Shown one piece after another: positions 9,553 to 18,000 of a stretch of DNA of 64,000 nucleotides. The stretch is from positions 124,001 through 188,000 of the forward strand of contig NZ_RXNU01000005.1 in NCBI RefSeq assembly GCF_003966225.1, given 5' to 3'. The notes under the pieces were generated by a model. The model ran no database searches, was not told where the DNA came from, and saw only the letters and a program-made list of their open reading frames with translations. This DNA comes from Shewanella canadensis (lineage in GTDB: Bacteria > Pseudomonadota > Gammaproteobacteria > Enterobacterales > Shewanellaceae). How positions within the stretch are numbered: the stretch's first letter is position 1; each line of letters opens with the position of its first letter. Both the position numbers and the translations under genes were made by a program.

Positions 9553-10179
9553 TTAACCGTTGGTCCAGGGACTGATAACCAAAGGCTTTGTCTCGAATTC
9601 TATCTTTGACAGGGTGGCAATTTTTTCACGTGGAAGTCTCAGTAGGTCAGTGACTATCTGCTCAATCCCATCAATTGTCACGCGTGTCTTACTGCCCGGT
9701 TCAAATTCAAAGTTTAATCCAGCGATGTCTGAGCCAAAGTAACGCATGGGGAACCCTTGCATATCGTTGAGCAGTTCGTCCATCTCGGTTTGAATTTGGA
9801 CTACTTCGGTTTGTAAGTATTCGACTTTGGTTTGTTTCGCCCTCACCTGCATAGCGATACTGCACTTGCTGCTATCGCCATCTATGTCAAGATTGATTCG
9901 GGCACGATCAGATTTTAGCTTGTCATCATAGGGCAAAAAGATCCTTTGCCTCTCGGTAATCGTTAGTGGGAAAGACTCTTTCTCGGTCGTCAAGGTTCCA
10001 CTCTTGACTATGCAGGGTCCTGCCATAGGCACTGAAAATGCAATTTCAACTAAGGGATAATGTCCCTTGTTAACTTGCTTAAGCCTCTGGTAAAAACCTT
10101 GATACTCCAAAGAGATTGGCGCGGATTGAACTGAGGAGCAAGCGAGTATTAAACAACTAAACAGAAGGCCTTTCTTCAT
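9553..10179 (-). CDS. DUF2987 domain secreted protein
   Basis: This is a 208-residue protein with a signal peptide (MKKGLLFSCLILACSSVQSA, cleavage after SA). The body resembles the Shewanella/Vibrio family DUF2987, of unknown function and probably periplasmic. I chose the ATG at 10179 because it has a good ribosome site (ggtggagaatc). The start lies 23 bases inside the end of the upstream glucosaminidase gene, so the two are co-transcribed and coupled. Confidence 0.8.
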   Translation of the reverse strand: MKKGLLFSCLILACSSVQSAPISLEYQGFYQRLKQVNKGHYPLVEIAFSVPMAGPCIVKSGTLTTEKESFPLTITERQRIFLPYDDKLKSDRARINLDIDGDSSKCSIAMQVRAKQTKVEYLQTEVVQIQTEMDELLNDMQGFPMRYFGSDIAGLNFEFEPGSKTRVTIDGIEQIVTDLLRLPREKIATLSKIEFETKPLVISPWTNG

Positions 10180-10984
10180 GATTCTCCACCAAGTACTGTT
10201 TATTTTGACGTAACATTTCCAGGAGCTCATCGATATAAGCTTCCTGACGTTCTGAATAGTTTACCAAGCCCCAAACTAATTCACTTGCCTGAGGTTGTTT
10301 ATTTTGAGCCCTCAGATCAGCCCTAATGGAGCGTAATAATGAATATGCGGCATTGGAGTTTAGATTTCTCATGTAAGAGGCGACAGAAGCTTCAACTGAA
10401 TCAAATACTGCAACTTCATGTGACATGCCAGCGGTTCTTGACTGAGGAACGAGTCCACACCCCTTTTTAAAACACCACTGTCCAAAGAAGTTAAGGCCCT
10501 CTTTCGCAAAGCGAGAGCTTCCCCAGCCCGTTTCATTGGCGGCCTGGATAAGAACCATAGACTCCGGGATGGTGTCGGTTCTAATCAGCAATTTGTCCAG
10601 TGTGCTTGTGTTGATGCTTCTCGACGAATATTGATACTTATTCGCTATCTCTTCGATGCGATAAAGCTCAGCATCTGTGAGTAATAACCCATCATCCAGA
10701 TGTTGTTTGGACCTTTGTAAGAAAGTACGCTCATCACTGATGATGCCATTTTGAAGTCGAATAGAAGGCCTTAAGTAATCGAAAAAAGCTTGCTTCTTTT
10801 GCGCAACATTTGAAATGGCAGAAAAATCAGGGATAAGACTAAGAGCTTGTTTATTTTCGACTAATGCGCCGACTTCTTCCCCTTTGTCGTCAACAATATC
10901 TACGAAGATTAACTTTAATACAATGATCGAAATTAAGACGAAGCCAACAGCAACGGTTAATTTCCCAACTCTTCCTGTTTTCAT
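10157..10984 (-). CDS. Bax-like glucosaminidase (membrane-anchored)
   Basis: This 275-residue protein has one N-terminal transmembrane segment (about residues 9-28) and a C-terminal endo-beta-N-acetylglucosaminidase domain. The segment ANETGWGSSRFAKEG carries the catalytic Glu typical of the Bax/FlgJ-like fold, and FGQWCFKKGCG carries a likely disulfide pair. It probably cleaves peptidoglycan glycan strands in the periplasm. It overlaps the DUF2987 gene downstream. The E. coli homologue is the poorly characterised Bax protein. Confidence 0.87.
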   Translation of the reverse strand: MKTGRVGKLTVAVGFVLISIIVLKLIFVDIVDDKGEEVGALVENKQALSLIPDFSAISNVAQKKQAFFDYLRPSIRLQNGIISDERTFLQRSKQHLDDGLLLTDAELYRIEEIANKYQYSSRSINTSTLDKLLIRTDTIPESMVLIQAANETGWGSSRFAKEGLNFFGQWCFKKGCGLVPQSRTAGMSHEVAVFDSVEASVASYMRNLNSNAAYSLLRSIRADLRAQNKQPQASELVWGLVNYSERQEAYIDELLEMLRQNKQYLVENHEERPSV

Positions 10985-11080
10985 TTTTTCTCTCTGCAGT
11001 AGAAAACTGAAAAGGATTATATGCCATATTGAACTAAACTACACATCAAAACAGTGTTTTAAGATATAATGCTATCGTCT

Positions 11081-11145
11081 ATACCCAAACGACCTGGAAA
11101 TGCTCGTTTCAGAGGCCTCGCGTGATTTCCAAGTGGCTTGGGTAT
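11081..11145. repeat. dispersed palindromic repeat (ATACCCAA family), copy 1
   Basis: The arms atacccaa (11081-11088) and ttgggtat (11138-11145) are perfect inverted repeats, and the inner segments also pair in part. A second copy lies at 48770-48815 with the same arms and the same inner ATTTCCAAGTGGC. This is an interspersed REP-like element of unknown mobility. Confidence 0.75.
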
Positions 11146-11179
11146 CTATCTATTGGGTATTCAGGAAGGAACAACCCGG

Positions 11180-12079
11180 ATGCATAAAAGCACGTTAAAT
11201 CAATATGAGCATGTCGTAGCTATCGGCGGAGGACACGGTCTGGGACGAGTGCTGTCTTCACTATCTTTTCTGGGGCCTAGACTAACCGGTGTCGTTGCAA
11301 CCACAGATAATGGTGGCTCTACTGGCCGGCTCAGACAAGAACAAGACTGTATCGCATGGGGAGACCTGAGAAATTGTCTTTCTCAACTCGCCAACCACCC
11401 TTCTATCGGTACCCTATTATTTGAATATCGTTTCGATGGGGAAAGTGACCTGTCCGGCCACAACTTGGGGAACCTTATTCTCCTCGCTCTTGACCAGCTC
11501 TGTGTCAGGCCTCTGGAAGCGGTCAACCTTATTCGGCAATTACTCAAGATTGAAACCCGAGTGATCCCGATGTCTGAAGAGCCCACTCATCTGGTTGCAA
11601 TAGAAGCCTGCGGAAATAAAATCTTTGGTGAGACCAATGTTGATAACATGGATAAACATCCAATGGCATTATCATTGGAACCCATGGTTACTGCGACATG
11701 CGAGGCATGTGAGGCGGTTTCTAAAGCCGATCTGGTTATACTCGGGCCTGGCAGCTTCTTGACCAGTATTATGCCACCTTTGTTACTGCCAAAATTTGCA
11801 TCGGCGCTGTCCAATTCAAATGCCGAAGTGATTCTAATCGATAATTTAACTCATGAACCCTCTCCTTCTGCAGATTTCTCATTAGAGCAAAGAATCGATT
11901 GGTGTCATCAGGTGTTGGGAGTGAAGGTGATTGATAAGGTGCTTTGTCACTCAGAGCGAAGTTATCAGGATGGGAAGATATCTTACCGTCCGCTGGTCAG
12001 CAAGCATCACCCAGGTCTTCATGACAGAATGGCTCTAGTGGATGCAATTTCAAGTATGTTGGCAGCTTCCCCTAAGTAA
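11180..12079 (+). CDS. YvcK/CofD-like family protein
   Basis: This 299-residue protein has the N-terminal motif AIGGGHGLGRVL, followed by TTDNGGSTGRL and GDLRNCL, which define the CofD-like/YvcK (gluconeogenesis factor) family with a Rossmann-type fold. YvcK proteins bind UDP-sugars and affect cell shape and growth on gluconeogenic carbon. The exact role here is not known. I chose ATG 11180 because aggaagga lies nine bases upstream; an in-frame TTG at 11138 falls inside the palindromic repeat. Confidence 0.88.
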   Translation: MHKSTLNQYEHVVAIGGGHGLGRVLSSLSFLGPRLTGVVATTDNGGSTGRLRQEQDCIAWGDLRNCLSQLANHPSIGTLLFEYRFDGESDLSGHNLGNLILLALDQLCVRPLEAVNLIRQLLKIETRVIPMSEEPTHLVAIEACGNKIFGETNVDNMDKHPMALSLEPMVTATCEACEAVSKADLVILGPGSFLTSIMPPLLLPKFASALSNSNAEVILIDNLTHEPSPSADFSLEQRIDWCHQVLGVKVIDKVLCHSERSYQDGKISYRPLVSKHHPGLHDRMALVDAISSMLAASPK

Positions 12080-12110
12080 AGAAAGCGTTCAATAGTCTCT
12101 TTACAGGAGC

Positions 12111-12139
12111 AAAAAGGACAGCGTTAGCTGTCCTTTTTT
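12111..12139. terminator. bidirectional terminator
   Basis: The stem aaaaggacagc / gctgtcctttt with loop gtta has an A-run before it and a T-run after it. It lies between the convergent YvcK-like and aminotransferase genes. Confidence 0.92.
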
Positions 12140-12181
12140 GTCATTTAGTGTCTGAGACAGATGATGAAGCTAGGCAAGCAA

Positions 12182-13378
12182 CTAAGCAAGAACCTTGGCG
12201 ATGGCTTTACAGATCACGGGCATATTGTCTCTGGTCATGCCGGCGACACTTATCCGTCCGGATCCTACGATATAAACAGCATGCTCCTCTTTAAGCTGCG
12301 TGACCTGCTCTTTTGTTAATCCAGAGAAGCTGAACATGCCATTTTGTCTTGAGATGAAACTGAAGTCTTGAGTGACACCTTCAGCTTTCAGTGATTCGAC
12401 AAAGAGTGTACGCATTTTTGCAATACGTTCACGCATCTCTTTCAGCTCTGACTCCCATAATGTTTTTAGCTCTGCATCGGCGAGAATAGTGCTTACAATC
12501 AATGCGCCGTGTGCTGGCGGATTAGAGTAGTTACCGCGAATGGTACTCTTAACCTGACTGAATGCCTTAGCCACAGTAGTTTCAGTGTCGGCGACTAAGG
12601 TAACAGCACCAATTCGTTCATTGTAAAGACCGAAGTTCTTAGAAAATGAATTTGCTATCAATAGTTCAGGCACAGTATCGGCCACAATTCTTAAGCCTTG
12701 CGCATCTTCGGTGATGCCAACGCCAAAACCCTGATAGGCGAAATCAAATAGTGGGACCAACTCCTGCTTAAGGCACAGCTCGGCAATGCGCTGCCATTCA
12801 CTTTCGTTAAGATCTATGCCTGTTGGGTTATGACAGCAGCCATGCAGTAGGACAAGATCTCCGGCTTTCGCTTGTGACAAGTCGGCAAGCATGGCATCGA
12901 AGTCTTTACCATGTGTCTGGGCATTGTAGTAACGGTATTGCTCAATGGCCAATGAAGCCGATTTAAAAATATTTTGATGATTTGCCCAAGTTGGGTTACT
13001 CACCCAAATCGTTTTAGACTCGGTATTACGTACCAGAAACTCTGCAGCGACTCGTAAAGAGCCGGTTCCGCCAGGTGCCTGAGCCGTTAGGGCACGCTTA
13101 TTTTTTACAACACGATGTTCGGCACCAAACAGTAACTCTTGAACGACACGGTTATAGGCCTGGACGCCTTCTATGCCCAGATAACTTTTGCTGTTTTCTG
13201 TTGCGAGGATCTTCTCTTCGGCAAGCTTTACCGACTTCAATATAGGTGTTGAACCTGACTCGTCTTTATAAATTCCCACCCCAAGGTTTACTTTTTCTGT
13301 TCTGGTATCAGCTTTAAATGCATCTGTTAGGCCTAAAATTGGATCGGCAGGAGCAAGTTCAACCTGGGGAAATATCAT
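12182..13378 (-). CDS. aspartate/aromatic-amino-acid aminotransferase
   Basis: This 398-residue class-I PLP aminotransferase resembles E. coli AspC/TyrB. It has the N-terminal LNLGVGIYKDE-like segment (here VNLGVGIYKDESG), HGCCHNPTGID, the PLP lysine in NSFSKNFGLYNERIGA and the conserved C-terminal SGRISVAG. It transfers amino groups between aspartate or aromatic amino acids and 2-oxoglutarate. The sequence alone does not settle aspC versus tyrB. The ribosome site aggaaag precedes the ATG. It is the last gene of the conserved left-hand block. Confidence 0.93.
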   Translation of the reverse strand: MIFPQVELAPADPILGLTDAFKADTRTEKVNLGVGIYKDESGSTPILKSVKLAEEKILATENSKSYLGIEGVQAYNRVVQELLFGAEHRVVKNKRALTAQAPGGTGSLRVAAEFLVRNTESKTIWVSNPTWANHQNIFKSASLAIEQYRYYNAQTHGKDFDAMLADLSQAKAGDLVLLHGCCHNPTGIDLNESEWQRIAELCLKQELVPLFDFAYQGFGVGITEDAQGLRIVADTVPELLIANSFSKNFGLYNERIGAVTLVADTETTVAKAFSQVKSTIRGNYSNPPAHGALIVSTILADAELKTLWESELKEMRERIAKMRTLFVESLKAEGVTQDFSFISRQNGMFSFSGLTKEQVTQLKEEHAVYIVGSGRISVAGMTRDNMPVICKAIAKVLA

Positions 13379-13620
13379 GACGGCTTTCCTAAAATATTTG
13401 AATGTAGGGAGGTTTTGGGTCTATTTATACCATTGTCGGTGAGTAACCGATAGTGAAGTTTTGTAATAGTATAAAAAACCGTTATACACTGAGCTATTTA
13501 ATAAAATCCCACTCATTATTTAAAGAATAATTGATAATTAGTGCCATAATTTTGTGGAATGTACAATCTGACTTCTACCCGCTTGCGTTGCTCGCCTCGG
13601 CTCCCCTATACGACACACTC

Positions 13621-13666
13621 AAAGCTGAAGCCCACATAAGAGTGGGCAGGACTATATATCAGCTTT
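13621..13666. terminator. nested hairpin downstream of the truncated fibronectin gene
   Basis: The outer arms aaagctga / tcagcttt enclose an inner hairpin gcccac / gtgggc. It lies just past the stop of the minus-strand fragment and may be its terminator, but there is no strong T-run. Confidence 0.4.
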
Positions 13667-13670
13667 AGCA

Positions 13671-14027
13671 TCAATCCTTGTCACCATCATTGATACCATA
13701 TTCGTTGAGTAAGCTGTCGAAGTCATCGAAGTTTTCATCGATAGGAATGGTTTCATGTACCAGATAATGTAGTCCCGCTGACGGTGAATAGTTAGGTACA
13801 TTATCGTAACTAAATACGGAGTAGTACTTAGCTATATTAGCATTACCAAAGTTGTCAAAGGTATATTCATCTCTGCCTGCATAAAGTTTGACACCATCGA
13901 GTGGCGACTTAGGCGGATGAAAGCGATTGCGAACGACAAATGAGCCGACAAAATCATCACTCTGTGGATTAGTCCAACTCAACTTAACCATGCCATTTTC
14001 TATGCTTGTTTGTAACTCCGTTGGCGC
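13671..14027 (-). pseudogene. C-terminal remnant of a fibronectin type III-domain protein
   Basis: The minus frame encodes a C-terminal domain reading PAPTELQTSIENG, then VKLSWTNPQSDDFVG and VVRNRFHPP, which is the pattern of a fibronectin type III beta-sandwich, and it ends with an acidic tail. Homology-like coding continues upstream of the first in-frame ATG (13991) to about 14027 and then stops being recognisable. So the 5' part of the gene has been lost. The point where it ends coincides with where the oppositely oriented peptidase begins. The parent protein was probably secreted; its identity is unknown. Confidence 0.6.
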
Positions 14028-15067
14028 GGGTCGGAAATTTTTATCAGCGAATTTTTGATGAACTCGGTTTTAAAACAAAACGTTACATCAGAGAAGAGGT
14101 AGGAGACCACCTTCTGTTCACCTCAGCTTCAACGGGAGGAGATAAACTGCTCTTACTCGGTCACCTCGATACGGTTCACCTTCCCGGTGTCTTTACCGAT
14201 TTTCACCTAGATAAAGAGTGGATTTATGGTCCGGGGGTCTGTGATATGAAAGGTGGCAATCATGTTGCCATTACCGCCTTAAGGCGCGTTAAAAGTACCT
14301 TTGGCAAAATCGCCGATATAGATTTGCTATTGGTGAGCGATGAGGAAACGGGCAGTGATGACAGTAAAGCAATCTCATCGGCATTAGCCAAGCAATACGC
14401 AGCCTGTTTAGTGTTTGAAGCCGCGGGCGTGCATGATGAAGTGGTTGTTGGGCGTAAAGGGGTCGGAACGTTCACCATTCATATACAGGGCAAAGCCGCA
14501 CATGCCGGCAATCATTACCTTTCGGGGGCTAATGCAAACCTGGTCGCAGCACACATGATTATAGACTTAACCCATTTAACCTCGGTAGAGCACGGCAGCA
14601 CAGTCAATGCCGGAGAGATTTCCGGAGGGGTAGGAGCTAATACTATCTCTCCTCACTCGAAAATTGTGGTTGAGATCCGTTACACTCAACACAAGGAAAG
14701 AGATCGTTTATTGGCTGCAATTGAACGAATCGTGAACACAAGTTATGTCGTAGGCGTGACCAGCAAGCTATCTGGCGGGATCCAACGAGACGTTATGCAA
14801 CCCAATAGCGAGCAAAGTTCTCTTATAAGTAAATTAGAAAAGATTGTCGGTGAGCATCTTGCTACCGAACAGCGTGGTGGTGTCAGTGATGCTAACGTGA
14901 TCGCGGCTGCCGGTGTTCCCACCTTAGATGGTTTTGGCCCCTATGGCGATGGCGATCACACCCTTGATGAGCGAGCATCCCGAAAGAGTTTTCAGCGACG
15001 GGTGAGTCAAGTCAGTAAGATATTGCTGGCCTATAATGGGATAAAAGGTGGGCAGAGAACTCAATGA
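14027..15067 (+). pseudogene. 5'-truncated M20-family peptidase
   Basis: The frame encodes about 347 residues of an M20 zinc peptidase (glutamate-carboxypeptidase-like). It has GHLDTVH, GPGVCDMKGG, DEETGSDD, GGVSDANV and GDGDH, so the usual metal ligands and the catalytic Glu are all present. Recognisable homology starts abruptly at RVGNFYQRIFDELGF; the 30-40 residues that should precede it are missing. No plausible ribosome site or ATG precedes this point, and only a TTG at 14006 could start it. It is most likely a decayed gene, although a TTG-started shortened protein cannot be excluded. Confidence 0.65.
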
Positions 15068-15121
15068 ATACAAATAAGCTCAGACCTATGTCAGGGCCTA
15101 TTGCTCATCTCAAAGATATGA

Positions 15122-15210
15122 TGGTAACCGAGGCTCTTCTTGTAATAGATAGTGAACCGGCACGTGTATATCAACGGCGCGAGGAATTTTGCTTTCTGAA
15201 CTGTATCGTT
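15122..15210 (-). pseudogene. decayed tRNA-Leu copy (cluster A)
   Basis: Segments of the adjacent tRNA-Leu are still visible: the 3' acceptor tggta-ccgagg, the T-arm gaaccggcacg and the anticodon-arm start gcgaggaatttt. They are broken by insertions and substitutions. The equivalent remnant in cluster B (17611-17690) is better preserved. Confidence 0.6.
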
Positions 15211-15222
15211 GAATCTCAGATA

Positions 15223-15251
15223 CAAAAAAGCCCTGACGTAAGTCAGGGCTT
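15223..15251 (-). terminator. terminator of tRNA operon A
   Basis: The stem agccctgac / gtcagggct has a run of six A on the plus strand, which is a T-run in the minus-strand transcript. It lies seven bases past the tRNA-Leu 3' end. An almost identical hairpin ends cluster B. Confidence 0.9.
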
Positions 15252-15257
15252 GAATGA

Positions 15258-15343
15258 TGGTACCCGAGGCCGGACTTGAACCGGCACGCTTATTCAGCGA
15301 GGGATTTTAAATCCCTTGTGTCTACCGATTCCACCACTCGGGC
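15258..15343 (-). tRNA. leuZ: tRNA-Leu (anticodon UAA), cluster A
   Basis: The reverse complement is an 86-base class-II tRNA with encoded CCA. The anticodon arm reads GGGATTTAAAATCCC with anticodon TAA, followed by a long variable arm and GGTTCAAGTCC in the T arm. It closely resembles E. coli leuZ and is the last gene of a glyW-cysT-leuZ-type operon. Confidence 0.95.
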
Positions 15344-15429
15344 AAACTCGTTGATTCTGATGATGCGTATTATCGGTAGTTAACACTGTATGGCTCTTAT
15401 TAATAAGCCAAACTCATCACAATCTAATA

Positions 15430-15503
15430 TGGAGGCGCGACCCGGAGTCGAACCGAGATAGGCGGATTTGCAATCCGCAGCATAGCCATTCTGCCATCGC
15501 GCC
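15430..15503 (-). tRNA. cysT: tRNA-Cys (anticodon GCA), cluster A
   Basis: This is a 74-base cloverleaf with encoded CCA. The anticodon arm is GCGGATTGCAAATCCGC, the T arm contains GGTTCGACTCC, and the acceptor stem is GGCGCGA/TCGCGCC. It is the middle gene of the operon. Confidence 0.96.
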
Positions 15504-15520
15504 ATATTTGTTTGATAATT

Positions 15521-15629
15521 TGGAGCGAACTCTCTATTGAAAGGAGTGGGTTCGAAACAAATCACCGATATCCTATAACTAGGTATCGCGCAGTTGATTT
15601 AAATAAAGAGTCAACTGAGCTAATGTCGC
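15521..15629 (-). pseudogene. decayed tRNA-Gly copy (cluster A)
   Basis: Both ends match tRNA-Gly (tggagcga at the 3' acceptor side; caactgagctaatgtcgc at the 5' side). The interior is 33 bases too long and lacks a pairing anticodon arm. It lies between intact tRNA-Gly and tRNA-Cys, exactly as in cluster B. Confidence 0.7.
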
Positions 15630-15647
15630 ATTTCCAAATAATTAATT

Positions 15648-15723
15648 TGGAGCGACATATCGGGTTCGAACCGATGACCTATACCTTGGCAAGGTATCGC
15701 TCTACCAACTGAGCTAATGTCGC
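15648..15723 (-). tRNA. glyW: tRNA-Gly (anticodon GCC), cluster A
   Basis: This is a 76-base cloverleaf with CCA. The anticodon arm is ATACCTTGCCAAGGTAT, the D arm AGCTCAGTTGGTAGAGC and the T arm GGTTCGAACCC. It is the first gene of the minus-strand tRNA operon. Confidence 0.97.
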
Positions 15724-15787
15724 ATTTCAAATTAATCCGCTCTCTTAAACAGCTTGTTAAACATTGCTGCTGTAAGAAAGTGTGGCT

Positions 15788-15815
15788 ACTTTAACGGATT
15801 TACCTGATGAGTCAA
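15788..15815 (-). promoter_or_regulatory. sigma70 promoter of tRNA operon A
   Basis: Read on the minus strand, there is a -35 box TTGACT and a -10 box TAAAGT separated by 16 bases. It lies 65 bases upstream of the tRNA-Gly 5' end. The rest of the gap to 16041 shows no gene. Confidence 0.65.
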
Positions 15816-16041
15816 CAGTAAGTTTTATCTTTTTTATTCAAGTGGTTGAAAACCATTCGCAGCAGTTTGTTTTCTCTACATACCGTTTGGATATCGAACA
15901 GTTCTTGCTATGAGCTCCTACCCTGGCTTTAATCTAGCTAATGTACATTAAAGAGTGAAGTCTGATGGCAGTACAGTGTTTTAGACATTCAATTAAACAC
16001 AGTAATGACGATTGTCTAACTCGGGCGCAAGACGATGCAAA

Positions 16042-16554
16042 TCAACCATTATCAAGTTTATACAATCTCTCTAAATTTAATTTCACAGTAGTCAATATAC
16101 TGGTATCAAATTCTTTTTCTAAATCGTCAGAATAATGATGGGTTAGCATGCTTTCAATCTTTTTGATCAGTACAGGTATCATTTGCCTATTGGAAATATC
16201 CCAGAACCATCTGTCTGCGTCTTGCAGAAAAGCGATAATGTCACTTCTTTCAGTCAGTAAGCTGAAAATTTGCATGTTGCACTTAGTATGATAGTAAGCA
16301 ATATTTCCAAGTTTCTCGCTAAAACTTAATAACCAAACCTTTGGCTGTTCTTCAAACATCGCCAAACAGCTGTCCCAATCATTATCTTCTTCTATTCTCT
16401 CTAGTAATCCCTCTAATGAACATGGCTGGTCACTTACCAATAGTTGCTCTTGAACATGCCCCATTCCATCTGAATGATAGACCGGCTCAAGAAACTCATA
16501 TTGCTTCAATACCGATACAGGGTTGATGATATCGCTCGCGAAGATGTCAAACAT
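16042..16554 (-). CDS. hypothetical protein, 170 aa
   Basis: I do not recognise this gene. The product is a soluble, acidic, largely helical-looking 170-residue protein, rich in Leu, Trp and Asp/Glu, with no signal peptide or membrane segment. A good ribosome site (aggataat) precedes the ATG, and the gene starts 6 bases after the stop of a 57-residue gene, so it is the last of a three-gene operon. It lies in the segment between the two tRNA operons. Confidence 0.65.
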   Translation of the reverse strand: MFDIFASDIINPVSVLKQYEFLEPVYHSDGMGHVQEQLLVSDQPCSLEGLLERIEEDNDWDSCLAMFEEQPKVWLLSFSEKLGNIAYYHTKCNMQIFSLLTERSDIIAFLQDADRWFWDISNRQMIPVLIKKIESMLTHHYSDDLEKEFDTSILTTVKLNLERLYKLDNG

Positions 16555-16560
16555 ATTATC

Positions 16561-16734
16561 CTATGCCTCTTGTATTCGTTTAAGTTCACTGCATGCCTGC
16601 TTAATACGATTTGATATCGGCGCGTTGTCACCACAGCCAGCAAAGCGAAGTTCAGTGGTGAGAGTTGGCAATAAGTCGAGCAGGGCCTCTATCTGATCTT
16701 GAATTGTCTTTTCTTCTGATAATTCACTACTCAT
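16561..16734 (-). CDS. small hypothetical protein, 57 aa
   Basis: This small frame begins MSSELSEEKTIQDQIEALL and ends KRIQEA. It is predicted helical, with no signal peptide. Its ATG overlaps the stop of the upstream secreted-protein gene by 8 bases (ATGAGTAG), and its stop is 6 bases before the next ATG. This tight spacing on both sides is the main evidence that it is translated. Function unknown. Confidence 0.6.
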   Translation of the reverse strand: MSSELSEEKTIQDQIEALLDLLPTLTTELRFAGCGDNAPISNRIKQACSELKRIQEA

Positions 16735-17131
16735 TTTTCTTTACCGTTAAAATATATTCAGCATAAGGGTGCGCGGATACCCCAATGCTAATCCAAGTGT
16801 GACGATCCTTCACTGTCACAATGTCACCAAGCTCCTCTCTTTGACGATCGTATCCATCGCCACGCAGTGAGTAACCCGCCTCGCCCTCTATCGATTGGAC
16901 AACAATAATGAATGTATCGCCCTGAAACCCAAGAATATGATACTCATTTTCGTGCTCGCCGCCGACGATATCCCGAGCCTGAAAAGGCACTGTGGGATCG
17001 TCAATATCAACATAGTAGTTATCCCGACTCAGGGCTTCAATATGGCGTAAAACTTGTCTCTCAGAAGAAGCCACTGATGGAGCCAGACCGGCAAGTAGCA
17101 CAGTAAAAATGACAAGAAACCACTTATTCAT
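16727..17131 (-). CDS. hypothetical secreted protein, 134 aa
   Basis: This 134-residue protein has a clear signal peptide (MNKWFLVIFTVLLAGLAPSVAS, cleavage after about residue 22). The mature domain is acidic and rich in Asp, Tyr and Gly, and looks mainly beta. I do not recognise the family. The ribosome site gggagatag precedes the ATG. It is the first gene of a three-gene operon with the 57- and 170-residue genes. The signal peptide indicates a periplasmic or secreted product, while the partners look cytoplasmic. Confidence 0.68.
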   Translation of the reverse strand: MNKWFLVIFTVLLAGLAPSVASSERQVLRHIEALSRDNYYVDIDDPTVPFQARDIVGGEHENEYHILGFQGDTFIIVVQSIEGEAGYSLRGDGYDRQREELGDIVTVKDRHTWISIGVSAHPYAEYILTVKKNE

Positions 17132-17226
17132 CTGCTATCTCCCAAAAACACGTATTTAGTTTCAAAAAAACATTGGATTGTTATTCTCCTTATCTAGCTC
17201 AAGGGTATTACGTTTTAATGGATAAA

Positions 17227-17436
17227 TTAAACATCCTGTATATTGGTTTTGTCCTTTTCCTCACCATAGAATGGCTTAAAGCATCCCACTGGCTTACCAC
17301 CTTCTAGCCACTCCAGCATATCTCGGATTTTCATTATTTTAGAAGAATGGGGGGAGCGAAAATGCAGTTCACCTTCGATATCTTTGAGAAGATATTTGAC
17401 CTTATTGAGGGCATTCTTTTTATCAATCAAGTTCAA
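17227..17436 (-). CDS. small hypothetical protein, 69 aa, TTG start
   Basis: This is a basic 69-residue frame with an amphipathic helix (KKNALNKVKYLLKDIEGEL) and a Trp-containing centre. It starts at a TTG, but aaggatgtgtc provides a well-spaced ribosome site. I do not recognise it. It stands alone upstream of the secreted-protein operon. Confidence 0.5.
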   Translation of the reverse strand: MNLIDKKNALNKVKYLLKDIEGELHFRSPHSSKIMKIRDMLEWLEGGKPVGCFKPFYGEEKDKTNIQDV

Positions 17437-17557
17437 GACACATCCTTAAGTACTGACTACGCCATTCAAATTCTACTAATACCTTAATTGAAACCCAACT
17501 TGAGAACTGGGATTTGGTTAATAAATTGTGAGAGGAATTTTAAATTATTTTGAACAT

Positions 17558-17587
17558 ACAAAAAAGCCCTGACAGTAAGTCAGGGCC
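17558..17587 (-). terminator. outer terminator of tRNA operon B
   Basis: The stem gccctgac / gtcagggc has a 6-A run on the plus strand, which gives a T-run in the minus transcript. It lies after the decayed tRNA-Leu copy and is a second terminator in tandem with 17702-17731. Confidence 0.85.
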
Positions 17588-17610
17588 TATTGCTCATCTC
17601 AAAGAGATGA

Positions 17611-17690
17611 TGGTACCCGAGGCCGCTCTTGTACAGGTACGTGTATATCAACGGCGCGAGGGATATTAAATCCATATCGTCACCTTTATC
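17611..17690 (-). pseudogene. decayed tRNA-Leu copy (cluster B)
   Basis: The sequence keeps tggtacccgaggccg (acceptor side) and gcgagggatattaaatcc (anticodon arm with a TAA-like loop). The T arm and variable arm are scrambled. It is about 90 percent identical in layout to the remnant in cluster A and lies between two terminator hairpins. Confidence 0.65.
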
Positions 17691-17701
17691 ATTCTGCAGA
17701 T

Positions 17702-17731
17702 ACAAAAAAGCCCTGACGTGAGTCAGGGCTT
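17702..17731 (-). terminator. inner terminator of tRNA operon B
   Basis: The stem agccctgac / gtcagggct with six A on the plus strand lies seven bases after tRNA-Leu. It differs from the cluster A terminator by one base in the loop. Confidence 0.9.
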
Positions 17732-17737
17732 GAATGA

Positions 17738-17823
17738 TGGTACCCGAGGCCGGACTTGAACCGGCACGCTTATTCAGCGAGGGATTTTAAATCCCTTGTG
17801 TCTACCGATTCCACCACTCGGGC
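17738..17823 (-). tRNA. leuZ: tRNA-Leu (anticodon UAA), cluster B
   Basis: This 86-base tRNA is identical to the cluster A tRNA-Leu, with anticodon TAA, long variable arm and encoded CCA. Confidence 0.95.
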
Positions 17824-17903
17824 AAACTCGTTGACTTTGATGATACGTAACTTCGGTAGTCGTTACTGTGTCGGATTAACCTAACACTCATCACAATCTA
17901 ATA

Positions 17904-17977
17904 TGGAGGCGCGACCCGGAGTCGAACCGAGATAGGCGGATTTGCAATCCGCAGCATAGCCATTCTGCCATCGCGCC
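17904..17977 (-). tRNA. cysT: tRNA-Cys (anticodon GCA), cluster B
   Basis: This is identical over 74 bases to the cluster A tRNA-Cys. Confidence 0.96.
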
Positions 17978-18000
17978 ATATTTTTATCTTAATTTAAGAT

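Noticed and set aside
15064..15279. 71-aa frame after the M20 remnant
   Set aside because: It runs through the decayed tRNA-Leu copy and the tRNA terminator; it is explained by those features.
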